This document shows positions 37,397 through 46,802 of a stretch of DNA of 48,925 nt, piece by piece; within the stretch, counting starts at the first letter, position 1; each line of letters begins with the position of its first letter. The stretch spans positions 1 through 48,925 of the forward strand of contig CACYKA010000016.1 in assembly GCA_902774795.1 (NCBI GenBank). The letters are read 5' to 3'. Under the pieces are notes generated by a model that ran no database searches, was not told the origin of the DNA, and saw only the letters and a list, made by a program, of their open reading frames with translations. The DNA comes from an uncultured Prevotellaceae bacterium (GTDB taxonomy: Bacteria > Bacteroidota > Bacteroidia > Bacteroidales > Bacteroidaceae). A program made the translations under genes and the position numbers.

Positions 37397-39469
37397 ATGT
37401 CGATAGAAAATGTAACGATATATCCAGTATCAAACATAAAGAAATATCTACAGACCATAGCCTACATAGTGGTGTCTGTTACCCTTGTAGTATTGGCGAT
37501 GCCCAATACTGAGAAGCCCATATTGACCTACACCATCGGTGAGCCATGGACCAGTCAGCAGATTATCTCTCCCGGTGAGATCTTCATTCAGAAGGATCCC
37601 GCTGTGATACAGCAGGAGAGGGAAGAGCTGCTCAAGCAAGACTATTTTCCATATTATAATATAAGGAAGTCAGTCGGCGACAAGCAAATCGGTGCCTTCA
37701 TGGAGAAGTACGCCGACGGTGCTGACGGCATCTCCGCCTACAGCATGCAGATAGTAGCCAACATCATGAGCAGCATGTATGATGAAGGCATCATGAACCA
37801 GACGGAATACCAGAAGCTCATTGACTCATCGCCCAATGCCGAGATAATGCTTGTGAAGGACAATGAAGCCACTAAGGTAAACATAGCCGATGTTCTGACG
37901 ACGAAGCAAGCCTATGAAGTATTGATGACCGATCCGATGCTTGAGAATGTACGGACTCTGCTTCAAGGGCTCAATATCAACGAATACCTTACGGCCAACA
38001 TAGAGTATGACGCCAAGAGAAGTGAACAGTCGAAGGAAGACCTCACTTCGATTATCTCCACCAACAGCGGTGTGATGAAACAAGGTCAGGAGATCATCAA
38101 CAGAGGAGATATTGTTACGGAAGAGAAGGCGCGAATGATAGACAGTTACAATGCCTTCATCAGCACCGGTTCGAACAGGTCCGCCTATCAGTTGTTTATG
38201 CACAACGGAATGCAGTGGCTGTATGTGTTGATGGTAATAGTGCTGTACATGTGTTACCTTCACTATTTCAGGAAGGAGTACCTCAGTCAGAACAATTCGC
38301 TGATAATGCTGTTCACGCTGCTGACCATTTTCCCGATAATCAATTCGCTCATAGTGCGCTGGGATCCGAGGAGTGTCTATCTTGTTCCGATATGCATGGT
38401 TCCGATGTTTGTGAGAGTGTTCCTTGACTCGAGGTCTGCCTTCATGACCCATACCACCATTGTGCTGATATGCAGTGCCATTGTTCCAGAAAGATTCGAG
38501 TACATCGTGATGCAGATGGCCGCCGGGTACATCGCCATCTGTGCCCTTAGGGAAATCACCAAACGTTCGCAGATAATCACCACTTCTGCCTCAATAGCGC
38601 TGACATGCCTTGTGATATACACTTTGGTGAAATACCTTGACAACAATGCCCTCAGCTTTGAGTTGCTGAAACACGGATATATCACGATAATCATCAACGG
38701 TCTGCTGCTGATGCTTACCTTCCCGTTGATGTTCCTTGTAGAGAAAACCTTCGGTTTTGTATCGCCCGTGACACTCATAGAGTTGTCAGACGGCAACAAG
38801 GAGTTGCTTCGCCGTCTTTCGGAAGAAGCCCCCGGCACATACCAGCACAGCATCATGGTAAGTAATCTGGCGTCAGCCATAGCTCAGGAGATAGGTGCCA
38901 GTGCGCTGATGGTCAGGACCGGTGCTCTGTATCATGACGTCGGTAAGCTGTCGAATCCCGTTTTCTTCACCGAAAACCAGAACGGCGTCAATCCCCACAC
39001 CCGCCTGACCCCACAGGAGAGTGCTCGAATCATTACCGGTCACGTAGAAGAAGGCATCAGGCTGACCAAGGAAGCCGGCATTCCCACTGTGCTGCAGGAG
39101 TTTATCAGGACCCACCACGGAAAAGGCATGGCCCGTTATTTCTACACCACATACAAGAACGAGCACAAGGATGAAGACGTTGACGAGGCACCGTTCAGGT
39201 ATAAAGGTCCTAACCCGTACACTTTGGAGCAGGCCGTGCTGATGATGGCCGATGCCGTAGAAGCATCGTCAAGGTCGCTGAAGGAATATACCGAGGAGAA
39301 TATCACGAAGCTCGTGAACAATATCATAGACCAGCAGGTCAAAGAAGGTTTCTTCAATGAGTGTCCCGTGACGTTCAAGGACATTGCAACGGCAAAGACG
39401 GTGCTGATAGAGAAGCTCAAGAGCATATACCATACCCGTATTGCTTATCCGGAGGAGAGTAAAGGGTAA
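37397..39469 (+). CDS. 7TM-HD (PgpH-like) phosphodiesterase
   Basis: 690 residues: a cytosolic tail, TM helix (about 19-35), an extracytoplasmic 7TMR-HDED domain (about 40-265), a bundle of about seven helices (270-450), then a cytosolic HD domain. Its metal ligands are TYQHSIMV (His484), LYHDVGKLSNP (His513, Asp514), ITGHVEEG (His549), THHGKGM (His573/574) and MMADAVEA (Asp619). The Listeria homologue PgpH hydrolyses c-di-AMP, which makes this the likely activity; no cyclase is in the window. It is transcribed from a good promoter and followed by two small genes after a heptamer array. Confidence 0.92.
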   Translation: MSIENVTIYPVSNIKKYLQTIAYIVVSVTLVVLAMPNTEKPILTYTIGEPWTSQQIISPGEIFIQKDPAVIQQEREELLKQDYFPYYNIRKSVGDKQIGAFMEKYADGADGISAYSMQIVANIMSSMYDEGIMNQTEYQKLIDSSPNAEIMLVKDNEATKVNIADVLTTKQAYEVLMTDPMLENVRTLLQGLNINEYLTANIEYDAKRSEQSKEDLTSIISTNSGVMKQGQEIINRGDIVTEEKARMIDSYNAFISTGSNRSAYQLFMHNGMQWLYVLMVIVLYMCYLHYFRKEYLSQNNSLIMLFTLLTIFPIINSLIVRWDPRSVYLVPICMVPMFVRVFLDSRSAFMTHTTIVLICSAIVPERFEYIVMQMAAGYIAICALREITKRSQIITTSASIALTCLVIYTLVKYLDNNALSFELLKHGYITIIINGLLLMLTFPLMFLVEKTFGFVSPVTLIELSDGNKELLRRLSEEAPGTYQHSIMVSNLASAIAQEIGASALMVRTGALYHDVGKLSNPVFFTENQNGVNPHTRLTPQESARIITGHVEEGIRLTKEAGIPTVLQEFIRTHHGKGMARYFYTTYKNEHKDEDVDEAPFRYKGPNPYTLEQAVLMMADAVEASSRSLKEYTEENITKLVNNIIDQQVKEGFFNECPVTFKDIATAKTVLIEKLKSIYHTRIAYPEESKG

Positions 39470-39556
39470 AGTTTACGGTTTACTGTTTACTGTTTACGGT
39501 TTACTGTTTACGGTTAGCGGTTAAAGGTTATAGAATGAAAGAATGAAATAATGAAA
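39465..39556. repeat. heptamer array after the HD gene, changing to octamers
   Basis: Units such as aaagttt, acggttt, actgttt, actgttt, acggttt, actgttt, acggtta, gcggtta, aaggtta follow the stop codon (39467-39469) in 7-base phase to about 39530. From about 39533 an 8-base series (gaatgaaa, gaatgaaa, taatgaaa, taatgaag) takes over and supplies the ATG of the next gene. Confidence 0.8.
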
Positions 39557-39558
39557 TA

Positions 39559-39918
39559 ATGAAGGAATGGTTGTCTCGGTGGTGGCAGAATAAGGGGTTT
39601 GGAATAGAGTCGAAGACTGACTATGCCTTTCTTATGGACGTGATAAAGGAGGAGAACCTCTACTATGCCTATGACGAAATGGAGAGGCAGCATCCGGAGG
39701 ACAGTGACAGGGAGAGACGCAAGAGAGAGTTGAGATACAGAGTGGAGAATGCCCTGAAGGGCAAGGACTACGCCATAGTAGAAGGCCGTCTGGCCGACAG
39801 CGACGAATGGCAGAAGTACATAGAGGGGAGATACATAACCTATGACATGGTCGATTTTGGCATAGCCATAAGGACCTATGACAGAGAAGCAGAACATTAC
39901 AAAATACTAAGCATTTAA
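39559..39918 (+). CDS. hypothetical protein
   Basis: 119 residues, charged and mostly helical by eye (EMERQHPEDSDRERRKREL); no signal peptide or membrane segment. No family recognised. The N-terminus MKEWLSRWWQNKGFG is amphipathic and Trp-rich. The start codon comes from an octamer repeat just upstream. It lies between the HD phosphodiesterase and a DUF2795 gene with short gaps, so co-transcription is likely. Confidence 0.65.
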   Translation: MKEWLSRWWQNKGFGIESKTDYAFLMDVIKEENLYYAYDEMERQHPEDSDRERRKRELRYRVENALKGKDYAIVEGRLADSDEWQKYIEGRYITYDMVDFGIAIRTYDREAEHYKILSI

Positions 39919-39943
39919 TAAATAAAAATACAAAAAGAAAACT

Positions 39944-40168
39944 ATGTACTGGACATTAGAACTTGCATCACGTTTGGAGGATGCACCATTTCCAGCGACC
40001 AAAGAAGAGTTGCTCGATTACGCTATCCGCAGCGGTATCTCCATGGAGGTTATAGAAAACCTTCAGGAACTGGACGATGAAGAAGACATCATCTATGATT
40101 CCATTGAAGACATCTGGCCCGACTATCCTACGAAAGAAGACTTTCTTTTCGACGAGGAAGAATACTAG
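39944..40168 (+). CDS. DUF2795 family small acidic protein
   Basis: 74 residues, strongly acidic at the C-terminus (DDEEDIIYDSIEDIWPDYP, FDEEEY). The N-terminal half (FPATKEELLDYAIRSGISMEVIENLQ) fits DUF2795. Function unknown. It ends at a recognisable terminator at 40204. Confidence 0.8.
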   Translation: MYWTLELASRLEDAPFPATKEELLDYAIRSGISMEVIENLQELDDEEDIIYDSIEDIWPDYPTKEDFLFDEEEY

Positions 40169-40203
40169 TCTTCAGAATATAGCGTAACTTATTGAAAACA
40201 ATG

Positions 40204-40241
40204 GGGTGTGGGAATGATAAATATTTGCACACCTCATTTTT
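40204..40241 (+). terminator. terminator after the DUF2795 gene
   Basis: GGTGTG (40205-40210) pairs with CACACC (40228-40233), extended by a G-T pair, with a 17-base loop, followed by TCATTTTTAG. Confidence 0.6.
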
Positions 40242-40262
40242 AGTTTAAGACTGGACAAGATT

Positions 40263-40793
40263 ATGAAAAAAGTATTATTTGTTTTTGCTGTCATGATAGC
40301 GGCAGTAAGTAGTAACATACAAGCAGCAGTTCCTGAAACATGGAGCAGCGAAGTAACTAACGATGCAATCAGTATGGAAATGAAAGAAGCAAACATGCAG
40401 GAAGTTCAGGCATATTTGAAGGAGTGCGGTGCCTTCTTCATCGCCACCGCTGACGGTGACCAGCCCCGTGTGCGTCCCTTTGGCGTCTCAGAGATTATCG
40501 ATGGTCGTCTGTATATCATGACGGGCAAGGTGAAAAGAACTTTTAAGCAGTTGGCCAAGAACGGCAAGTTTGAGATTTGTGCCATGAAGAAATCAGGCAC
40601 GGAATGGATGCGCCTGAGCGGTACGCTGGTTAACGACGAGACGCTCAGCGTAAAGGAGGAATTTCTGAATCGCAATGAGGGTTTGAAGTCTATGTACAAG
40701 GCAGATGACGGCAACATGGCAGTGCTTTACATCACCAATGGCACAGCCTGTTTCAGTTCGTTTGGAAAGCCCGACCGGATAGTAAATTTCTAA
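40263..40793 (+). CDS. PNPOx-like flavin-binding protein with signal peptide
   Basis: 176 residues. The first 22 (MKKVLFVFAVMIAAVSSNIQA) form a clear signal peptide. The remainder is a pyridoxamine-phosphate-oxidase-like split barrel (YLKECGAFFIATADGDQPRVRPFGV, GRLYIMTGKVKRTFKQLAKN, MRLSGTLVNDE), a fold that usually binds FMN in the cytoplasm. An internal ATG at residue 39 would give a cytosolic form. It lies 16 bases before a flavodoxin-like reductase gene, suggesting a joint flavin-dependent redox function, possibly reduction of nitro compounds or quinones. The substrate is unknown. Confidence 0.82.
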   Translation: MKKVLFVFAVMIAAVSSNIQAAVPETWSSEVTNDAISMEMKEANMQEVQAYLKECGAFFIATADGDQPRVRPFGVSEIIDGRLYIMTGKVKRTFKQLAKNGKFEICAMKKSGTEWMRLSGTLVNDETLSVKEEFLNRNEGLKSMYKADDGNMAVLYITNGTACFSSFGKPDRIVNF

Positions 40794-40809
40794 TAGAAGA
40801 AAAATAATT

Positions 40810-41427
40810 ATGAAAGTCCTACTTATCAACGGCAGTCCGCACGACAATGGCAATACCTTTTTGGCACTAAGTGAAGTCGCAGGAGCATTAAACAAAGAAG
40901 GTGTTGACACAGAAATTGTCAGCATCGGCAAGCGTGCCATTCAGGGATGCATAGCATGCGGATGGTGCAGCAGGATGGGCAAGTGTACCTTCAATGACGA
41001 CCTGTATTACAAGATATGGCGTGCTGTGAAAGACGGCATCGACGGCATCGTTGTCGGCTCTCCAGTATATTATGGCGGTCCTAACGGTTCGCTGTGCGCA
41101 TTGCTCGACAGAGTGTTCTATTCCCTTGGCAAGGAGCTGGAATACAAGCCTGCCGCCAGTGTGGTAGTATGCAGAAGAGGTGGTGCATCAGCCACCTTTG
41201 ACCGCCTGAACAAATATTTCACCATTATGAAGATGCCCGTTGTCAGTTCACAGTATTGGAATATGGCCTATGGCCAGACACCCGGAGAGGTGACGAGAGA
41301 CGAAGAAGGCATGCAGACCATGCGCACCCTAGGGCAGAACATGGCGTGGGTAATCAGGCGCCTGAACATCAGCGAAGAAGGACATCCTGTGGCAGAGACC
41401 CCAGAATGGACAAACTTTATAAGATAA
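40810..41427 (+). CDS. NADPH-dependent FMN reductase / flavodoxin-family protein
   Basis: 205 residues, flavodoxin-like fold: the FMN phosphate loop NGSPHDNGNTF (about 7-17), the cysteine motif CIACGWCSRMGKC (about 45-57), and SPVYYGGPNGSLCALLDR. Relatives are iron-sulfur flavoproteins or NAD(P)H-dependent oxidoreductases; the cysteines could hold a cluster or a disulfide. It is probably co-transcribed with the PNPOx-like gene upstream and converges with uvrD. Confidence 0.88.
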   Translation: MKVLLINGSPHDNGNTFLALSEVAGALNKEGVDTEIVSIGKRAIQGCIACGWCSRMGKCTFNDDLYYKIWRAVKDGIDGIVVGSPVYYGGPNGSLCALLDRVFYSLGKELEYKPAASVVVCRRGGASATFDRLNKYFTIMKMPVVSSQYWNMAYGQTPGEVTRDEEGMQTMRTLGQNMAWVIRRLNISEEGHPVAETPEWTNFIR

Positions 41428-41437
41428 AGAGAGGTAA

Positions 41438-43690
41438 TTACTTCTTTTTCAGTTTTGCGAATTTCAGGAGGAGCTGTTTTGTTCCGGAATAGGTAAAGTT
41501 GACAATAGCCTTTTGACTGTCTCCTGAACCTTCGATGGCTGTTACTATACCATCGCCGAAACGTTCGTGAACAACGGCGTCGCCGACGGAGAAGAGGGCG
41601 GAAGATGTATGATGTATGATGGAAGATGTATGATGTGAGATGGAAGATGTATGAGGTATGATGTCTGAAGGCTGAGGGTTGAAGGATGATGGCTGTTGGC
41701 GGATTGGAGTTAGATTTCTGGATTCACGGAAAGACGGAACTACGGAAACTGGCTGGCGGCGGGGAGGAAGAGAGTTTTTGCTGCTGGGTCTGCCGGTTTC
41801 GAGCAGGTCGCTGTCTATGTCTCTTAAAAAACGGCTTGGGGAACTGAACTCCATTTTGCCGTAACGGTAGCGCATCTTGGCATAGGTCATGATGCAATGT
41901 TTCTCGGCCCTTGTGATGGCGACATAGAAAAGTCGTCGCTCTTCTTCGAGTTTGCGCATGGAGTCAACGGACTGCGGCGAGGGGAAGATATTCTCCTCTA
42001 GCCCCACGATATATACACAGGGAAACTCAAGTCCCTTGGCGCTATGTATGGTCATCAGTTTCACGCACGGTTTCTCCTGCTCAATGTCGCGGTCGGTAAG
42101 CAGAGCCACATCTTTCAGGAAATCCACAATGTCGGTAGGCTCACCCTGCTCACGGCGAGTCTCAACAAATTCCTGTAGGGAGCCGACAAACTCTTCAAGG
42201 TTTTCCTGTTTGGAAAGATATTCAGGTTCCATAGAAGAATGAACATCCTGAGAAATACCCGACTGGCGTATGATGTCCTTGCCTATGGTGTAGGCATCGT
42301 CGGTATATATACGTTCGTGGAAAGAGGAAATTAGGTTGCGGAAGTCGGCACACTTAGGTACGGCAGCCGCAGCGTCCCACATCGAAATACCCTGCTCACG
42401 GGCGTCGGCGGCAATCTTGTTGACAGTAGTGTTGCCGATACCGCGTGCGGGATAGTTGATGATACGCTTGAAAGCCTCTTCGTCGTTTGGATTTACGATA
42501 AGGCGGAGGTAGGCTACCACATCCTTTATCTCCTTGCGCTGATAGAAACTCATGCCACCGTAGATCTGGAAATCGATGCCGTTGCGGCGCAGTTCTTCCT
42601 CGAAGGTGCGGCTCTGGGCATTGGTGCGGTAGAGTATGGCGAAGTCGTCGTAGGACATTCCGCTGTCAACCTTCTTTTTAATGTCGCCAATGACGAAGGA
42701 AGCCTCCTCGCGGTCAGACGACAGTTCTCGGAGAATCAGCTTATCACCCTCTTCATTGCGTGAATAGACTTCCTTGTCTATCTGTTTTACGTTCTTATGG
42801 ATAAGGCTGTTTGCAGCCCGTACTATGCACTGTGTGGAGCGGTAGTTCTGCTCCAGTTTGAAGAGGCGTGTGCCAGCAAATAGTTTCTGGAAGTTGAGGA
42901 TGTTGTCAATACGGGCACCACGGAAGGCATATATGCTCTGGGCATCGTCGCCCACGACGCAGATATTTCCGTCGCGGACAAGTTGCAGGAGTATCTGCTG
43001 TTGTATGAAATTAGTGTCCTGATACTCATCGACGAGGATAAAGCGGAACTGCTGGCGATATTTCTCAAGAACTTCGGGATGGTGTTCAAAAAGCTGGTAA
43101 GTTTTTACGAGCAGGTCGTCAAAGTCCATAGCGTTGCTCTTGCGGCAGCGTTGGGCGTATTCTGCGTATATGGCTGAAAGGTTGCGCGTTTCCTCATCGC
43201 TGTAGCCCACAATCCTGTATGGAGTGGCAGACGGGGTGGGAGACACGTTGTTCTTAGCAGCGGAGATGCGTTTCAGCACGTCGCCAGGTTTGTAAATCTT
43301 CTCGTCAAGCTGCAGTTCCTTTATGACCGTGCGGCAGAGAGACTTAGAGTCAGATTCATCGTAGATGGTGAAGTCACGGGTATATCCCAGCGTCTCGGCC
43401 TCTATTCTCAGTATGTGAGAGAAAATGGAATGGAATGTGCCCATTCTGAGCAGCCTAGCCTCGTCGGCCCCCACAAGAGTTGCTATACGTTCCTTCATCT
43501 CGCGTGCCGCCTTGTTGGTGAAAGTAAGCGCCATAATCTCCCACGGCCTTATGCCGGCATGGGATATGAGATAGGCTATCTTATAAGTAAGCACACGAGT
43601 CTTACCCGAACCGGCACCGGCAATTACCAGTGACGGACCGTCAATATACTCAACAGCTGCACGCTGGCTTTCATTCAGTCCACTTAACAT
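41438..43690 (-). CDS. uvrD: UvrD/PcrA-type superfamily I DNA helicase
   Basis: 750 residues. Walker [14 protein letters not shown], motif [31 protein letters not shown], and [19 protein letters not shown]. It is an ATP-driven 3' to 5' translocase for nucleotide-excision and mismatch repair. The linker before the C-terminal Tudor-like tail ([22 protein letters not shown]) is formed by a 105-base heptamer array encoding a His/Ser/Thr/Pro-rich stretch with repeated HHTSS (about residues 662-697). The start overlaps the mtgA end by 20 bases. Confidence 0.95.
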   Translation of the reverse strand: MLSGLNESQRAAVEYIDGPSLVIAGAGSGKTRVLTYKIAYLISHAGIRPWEIMALTFTNKAAREMKERIATLVGADEARLLRMGTFHSIFSHILRIEAETLGYTRDFTIYDESDSKSLCRTVIKELQLDEKIYKPGDVLKRISAAKNNVSPTPSATPYRIVGYSDEETRNLSAIYAEYAQRCRKSNAMDFDDLLVKTYQLFEHHPEVLEKYRQQFRFILVDEYQDTNFIQQQILLQLVRDGNICVVGDDAQSIYAFRGARIDNILNFQKLFAGTRLFKLEQNYRSTQCIVRAANSLIHKNVKQIDKEVYSRNEEGDKLILRELSSDREEASFVIGDIKKKVDSGMSYDDFAILYRTNAQSRTFEEELRRNGIDFQIYGGMSFYQRKEIKDVVAYLRLIVNPNDEEAFKRIINYPARGIGNTTVNKIAADAREQGISMWDAAAAVPKCADFRNLISSFHERIYTDDAYTIGKDIIRQSGISQDVHSSMEPEYLSKQENLEEFVGSLQEFVETRREQGEPTDIVDFLKDVALLTDRDIEQEKPCVKLMTIHSAKGLEFPCVYIVGLEENIFPSPQSVDSMRKLEEERRLFYVAITRAEKHCIMTYAKMRYRYGKMEFSSPSRFLRDIDSDLLETGRPSSKNSLPPRRQPVSVVPSFRESRNLTPIRQQPSSFNPQPSDIIPHTSSISHHTSSIIHHTSSALFSVGDAVVHERFGDGIVTAIEGSGDSQKAIVNFTYSGTKQLLLKFAKLKKK
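41601..41705. repeat. 15-unit heptamer array inside uvrD
   Basis: Fifteen consecutive 7-base units, beginning gaagatg, tatgatg, tatgatg, gaagatg, tatgatg, tgagatg, gaagatg, tatgagg, tatgatg, then tctgaag, gctgagg, gttgaag, gatgatg, gctgttg, gcggatt. The total length is a multiple of three, so the uvrD frame is kept. Confidence 0.9.
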
Positions 43691-44336
43691 ACTTCATCTG
43701 ACGCAGAATAAAAGCCTGCCTCTTGTACATATAGCTTGAAGGTTCCTTGCTTGAAAACTCACGGGGATTGGGTAGGGTAGCAGCAATCAAGGCACAGTCG
43801 CGACGTGAAAGTTCCTTGGCTGTCTTACCACGGAAATTATAATGGGCACATGCTTCGACACCATAGATATTCCTGCCCATCTCGATGGAGTTGAGATAGA
43901 CCTCCATGATGCGTTCCTTACCCCATATAAACTCTATCAAGGTGGTGAAATAGACCTCCAGTCCCTTTCTTACCCACGAACGTCCTGGCCACAAGAAGAC
44001 ATTCTTTGCCGTCTGCTGCGAAATTGTTGACGCGCCGTACTTATTACGGCCTGCCCTCTTGTTCTTTTTTACTGCCGACTGTATGGCATCAAAGTCAAAA
44101 CCATGATGCGAAAGGAAACGCTGGTCTTCACTTGCCATGACAGCAACGGGCATATCGTGTGAGATATCGCGGAGCGGAACCCATGTATGATGCCAGAAAC
44201 TCGTAGTCTTTACCGACTGTATGACCATCAACGGTGTTACCCATACAGGAAAGACCTTATAGAAAACAACCGCAAGGATAGTAGAAGCAAAAAACGCTGC
44301 CACTATCCCTGCAACTATGTTCCGTAATAATTTCAT
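43671..44336 (-). CDS. mtgA: monofunctional biosynthetic peptidoglycan transglycosylase
   Basis: 221 residues: an N-terminal membrane anchor (about 9-30), then a GT51 domain with catalytic Glu70 in [14 protein letters not shown], then [24 protein letters not shown] and [15 protein letters not shown]. It polymerises lipid II into glycan strands on the periplasmic face. There is no transpeptidase domain. It lies 2 bases after the OmpA lipoprotein gene and overlaps uvrD. Confidence 0.95.
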   Translation of the reverse strand: MKLLRNIVAGIVAAFFASTILAVVFYKVFPVWVTPLMVIQSVKTTSFWHHTWVPLRDISHDMPVAVMASEDQRFLSHHGFDFDAIQSAVKKNKRAGRNKYGASTISQQTAKNVFLWPGRSWVRKGLEVYFTTLIEFIWGKERIMEVYLNSIEMGRNIYGVEACAHYNFRGKTAKELSRRDCALIAATLPNPREFSSKEPSSYMYKRQAFILRQMKYVKWTE

Positions 44337-44338
44337 AT

Positions 44339-45034
44339 TTACTTGTTCTGCTGTGCTTCAGCAGCCTTAATCATCTGCTCAGAAGCATACAGATAAACCT
44401 CAACACGGCGGTTCTGCTGACGGCCAGCCTCTGTGTCGTTGCTTGCAACAGGATTGCTTGAACCGAAGCCCTGAACGTTCTTCAGTTGAGCATAGGGAAC
44501 ACCATTCTGTGTCAAGTAGTTAGCAACAGACTGTGCACGGTTCAGAGAAAGAGGATTGTTAATCTTGTCAGAACCGGTGCTGTCAGTATAGCCCTTGATA
44601 TCGATAGACACATCGCTGTTCTGGCGCATGATATTGGCAAGGTTGTTAAGTTCCATCTTGCTATTATCGTTAAGGTCGGCCTTGTTGGTAGCAAAGAGAA
44701 TACCGCTGTTGAAAGTAACTTTTACGGCATCCAGACCGTTAGAGTCCTTAACAGTCTCAACCTGTGCATCCTGCAATTCCTTTTGAGCTTGTTTCTTAAC
44801 CTTGTCCATACGGTTACCGATGATAGCACCTGTACCAGCACCTACGGCAGCACCAATGGCAGTACCGATACCAGCGTTTCCTGCTATGCCGCCGATGATA
44901 GCACCGAGGGCTGCACCACCGCCAGTTCCAATGATAGCACCTTGGCCTGTCTTACTCATGTTATTCCATGTGCTGCAGCTTGACAGCACTACACACAAAC
45001 CCACTATGAGGGTCAAAATCTTTACATGCTTCAT
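44339..45034 (-). CDS. OmpA-family outer-membrane lipoprotein
   Basis: 231 residues. Signal peptide with lipobox VLSSC (Cys20), a Gly/Ala-rich glycine-zipper segment (about 33-75; [17 protein letters not shown]), then an OmpA-like peptidoglycan-binding domain ([36 protein letters not shown]). It probably links outer membrane and wall. First gene of the ompA-mtgA-uvrD operon, with a promoter that mirrors that of pfp. Confidence 0.93.
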   Translation of the reverse strand: MKHVKILTLIVGLCVVLSSCSTWNNMSKTGQGAIIGTGGGAALGAIIGGIAGNAGIGTAIGAAVGAGTGAIIGNRMDKVKKQAQKELQDAQVETVKDSNGLDAVKVTFNSGILFATNKADLNDNSKMELNNLANIMRQNSDVSIDIKGYTDSTGSDKINNPLSLNRAQSVANYLTQNGVPYAQLKNVQGFGSSNPVASNDTEAGRQQNRRVEVYLYASEQMIKAAEAQQNK

Positions 45035-45084
45035 GATTATACCTTATAATTAGTGTTAAATATGTACGTTTTTACCTTATTTGG

Positions 45085-45119
45085 TTTGCAAAGGTAGAAA
45101 AAAAAATGTACCTTTGCAA
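45085..45119. promoter_or_regulatory. overlapping mirror-image divergent promoters (ompA / pfp)
   Basis: TTGCAAAGGTA (45086-45096) and TACCTTTGCAA (45109-45119) form a perfect 11-bp inverted repeat with a 12-base A-rich spacer. Plus strand: TTTG (45085-45088), N20, TACCTTTG (45109-45116) toward pfp. Minus strand: TTG (45119-45117), N20, TACCTTTG (45096-45089) toward the OmpA gene. The -33 element of each promoter abuts the -7 box of the other. Confidence 0.8.
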
Positions 45120-45164
45120 CAAATTTGTTTTTTTTCACACTAAAGTAATAAAATTAACACGAAA

Positions 45165-46802
45165 ATGGAAAAGAGTGCATTACAGATTGCCCGTGCCGCT
45201 TACCAGCCAAAATTACCAAAGGCTCTGCGTGGAGCATTGAAGGCTGTGGAAGGAGCAGCAACGCAGTCAGTAGCTGATCAAGAAGAAGTAAAGAAATTGT
45301 TCCCTAACACTTATGGTATGCCATACCTGAAGTTTGAACCTACAGACGGTGCTATGCAGACAGCTCAGATTAATGTCGGCGTAATACTTTCCGGTGGTCA
45401 GGCTCCTGGTGGACACAACGTTATTTCTGGTCTCTTCGACGGTATTAAGAAACTGAATCCTGCTAACAAGCTCTATGGCTTCATACTTGGCCCTGGCGGT
45501 CTTGTAGATCACAAGTACAAGGAGCTGACAGCTGATATTATTGACGAATACCGCAATACCGGCGGTTTCGACATCATCGGTTCAGGACGTACAAAACTTG
45601 AAAAGAAGGATCAGTTTGACAAGGGTCTTGAAATTCTTAAGGAACTTAACATAAAGGCTCTCGTCATCATTGGCGGTGATGACTCTAACACCAATGCATG
45701 TGTTCTGGCTGAGTATTATATGGCTACCAACGCAGGCGTTCAGGTTATCGGCTGTCCTAAGACTATTGACGGTGACCTGAAGAACTCTGAAATAGAGACT
45801 TCTTTTGGTTTCGATACTGCTACAAAGGTATATTCAGAGGTTATCGGCAATATCATGCGTGACTGTAACTCTGCCCAGAAGTACTGGCACTTCATTAAGC
45901 TCATGGGACGCTCAGCTTCTCATGTAACTCTTGAGTGTGCACTTCAGACCCGTCCTAACATCACCCTCATCGGTGAAGAGGTAGAGGCTAAGAATATGTC
46001 TCTTGACGATGTTGTTACATATATGGCAGGTGTTGTTGCCAAGCGTGCAGAGATGGGCATGAACTTCGGTGTAGCCCTCATCCCAGAAGGTATTATCGAG
46101 TTTATCCCTGCTATCAAGGTGCTTATTTCAGAACTCAACGACCTCCTTGCAAAGCCAGAGGCACAGGGTCTTGCTAAGGAAGAGGCTCTTGCCTTTGTAA
46201 AGAAGAGCCTTTCAAAGGACAACCTCGCTATATTCGAGTCTCTCCCAGAGGCTGTAGCATGTCAGCTGGCTCTTGATCGCGATCCTCACGGAAACGTTCA
46301 GGTATCTGCTATCGAAACAGAGAAGTTGCTTGCTGAGATGGTTGCCACCAAGCTCGACCAGTGGAAGAAGGAAGGTAAGTTTAACGGTAAGTTCAGTACC
46401 CTGACACACTTCTTCGGTTACGAGGGACGTTGTGCTGCTCCATCTAACTTCGATGCTGACTACTGCTATTCTCTCGGCTTCAACGCTTCTATGCTCATGG
46501 CAGCAGGCAAGTCAGGCTATATGTCATCAGTAACAAAGACCAACCGTCCTATCGACGAATGGCAGGCAGGTGGTATTCCTATCACCATGATGATGAACAT
46601 GGAGAAGCGTAACGGCGAGATGAAGCCTGTTATCAAGAAGGCTCTCGTAGAACTTGACGGCAAACCATTCAAGTATTTCACATCACAGCGTGAGACATGG
46701 GCTAAAGACACATGCTTCTGCTACCCTGGACCAATTCAGTACTTTGGCCCAACAGAGGTTTGCGACCAGCCAACAAAGACGCTTAAACTGGAACTTGACT
46801 AA
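45165..46802 (+). CDS. pfp: pyrophosphate-dependent phosphofructokinase
   Basis: Phosphorylates fructose-6-phosphate reversibly with pyrophosphate instead of ATP. 545 residues, the long clade II form. Motifs: SGGQAPGGHN, IGGDDSNTNA (the aspartate after GGD is associated with PPi use), PKTIDGDLKN, FDTATKVYSEVIGN, KLMGRSASHV. It has its own divergent promoter. The following gene begins at the base after its stop. Confidence 0.96.
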   Translation: MEKSALQIARAAYQPKLPKALRGALKAVEGAATQSVADQEEVKKLFPNTYGMPYLKFEPTDGAMQTAQINVGVILSGGQAPGGHNVISGLFDGIKKLNPANKLYGFILGPGGLVDHKYKELTADIIDEYRNTGGFDIIGSGRTKLEKKDQFDKGLEILKELNIKALVIIGGDDSNTNACVLAEYYMATNAGVQVIGCPKTIDGDLKNSEIETSFGFDTATKVYSEVIGNIMRDCNSAQKYWHFIKLMGRSASHVTLECALQTRPNITLIGEEVEAKNMSLDDVVTYMAGVVAKRAEMGMNFGVALIPEGIIEFIPAIKVLISELNDLLAKPEAQGLAKEEALAFVKKSLSKDNLAIFESLPEAVACQLALDRDPHGNVQVSAIETEKLLAEMVATKLDQWKKEGKFNGKFSTLTHFFGYEGRCAAPSNFDADYCYSLGFNASMLMAAGKSGYMSSVTKTNRPIDEWQAGGIPITMMMNMEKRNGEMKPVIKKALVELDGKPFKYFTSQRETWAKDTCFCYPGPIQYFGPTEVCDQPTKTLKLELD

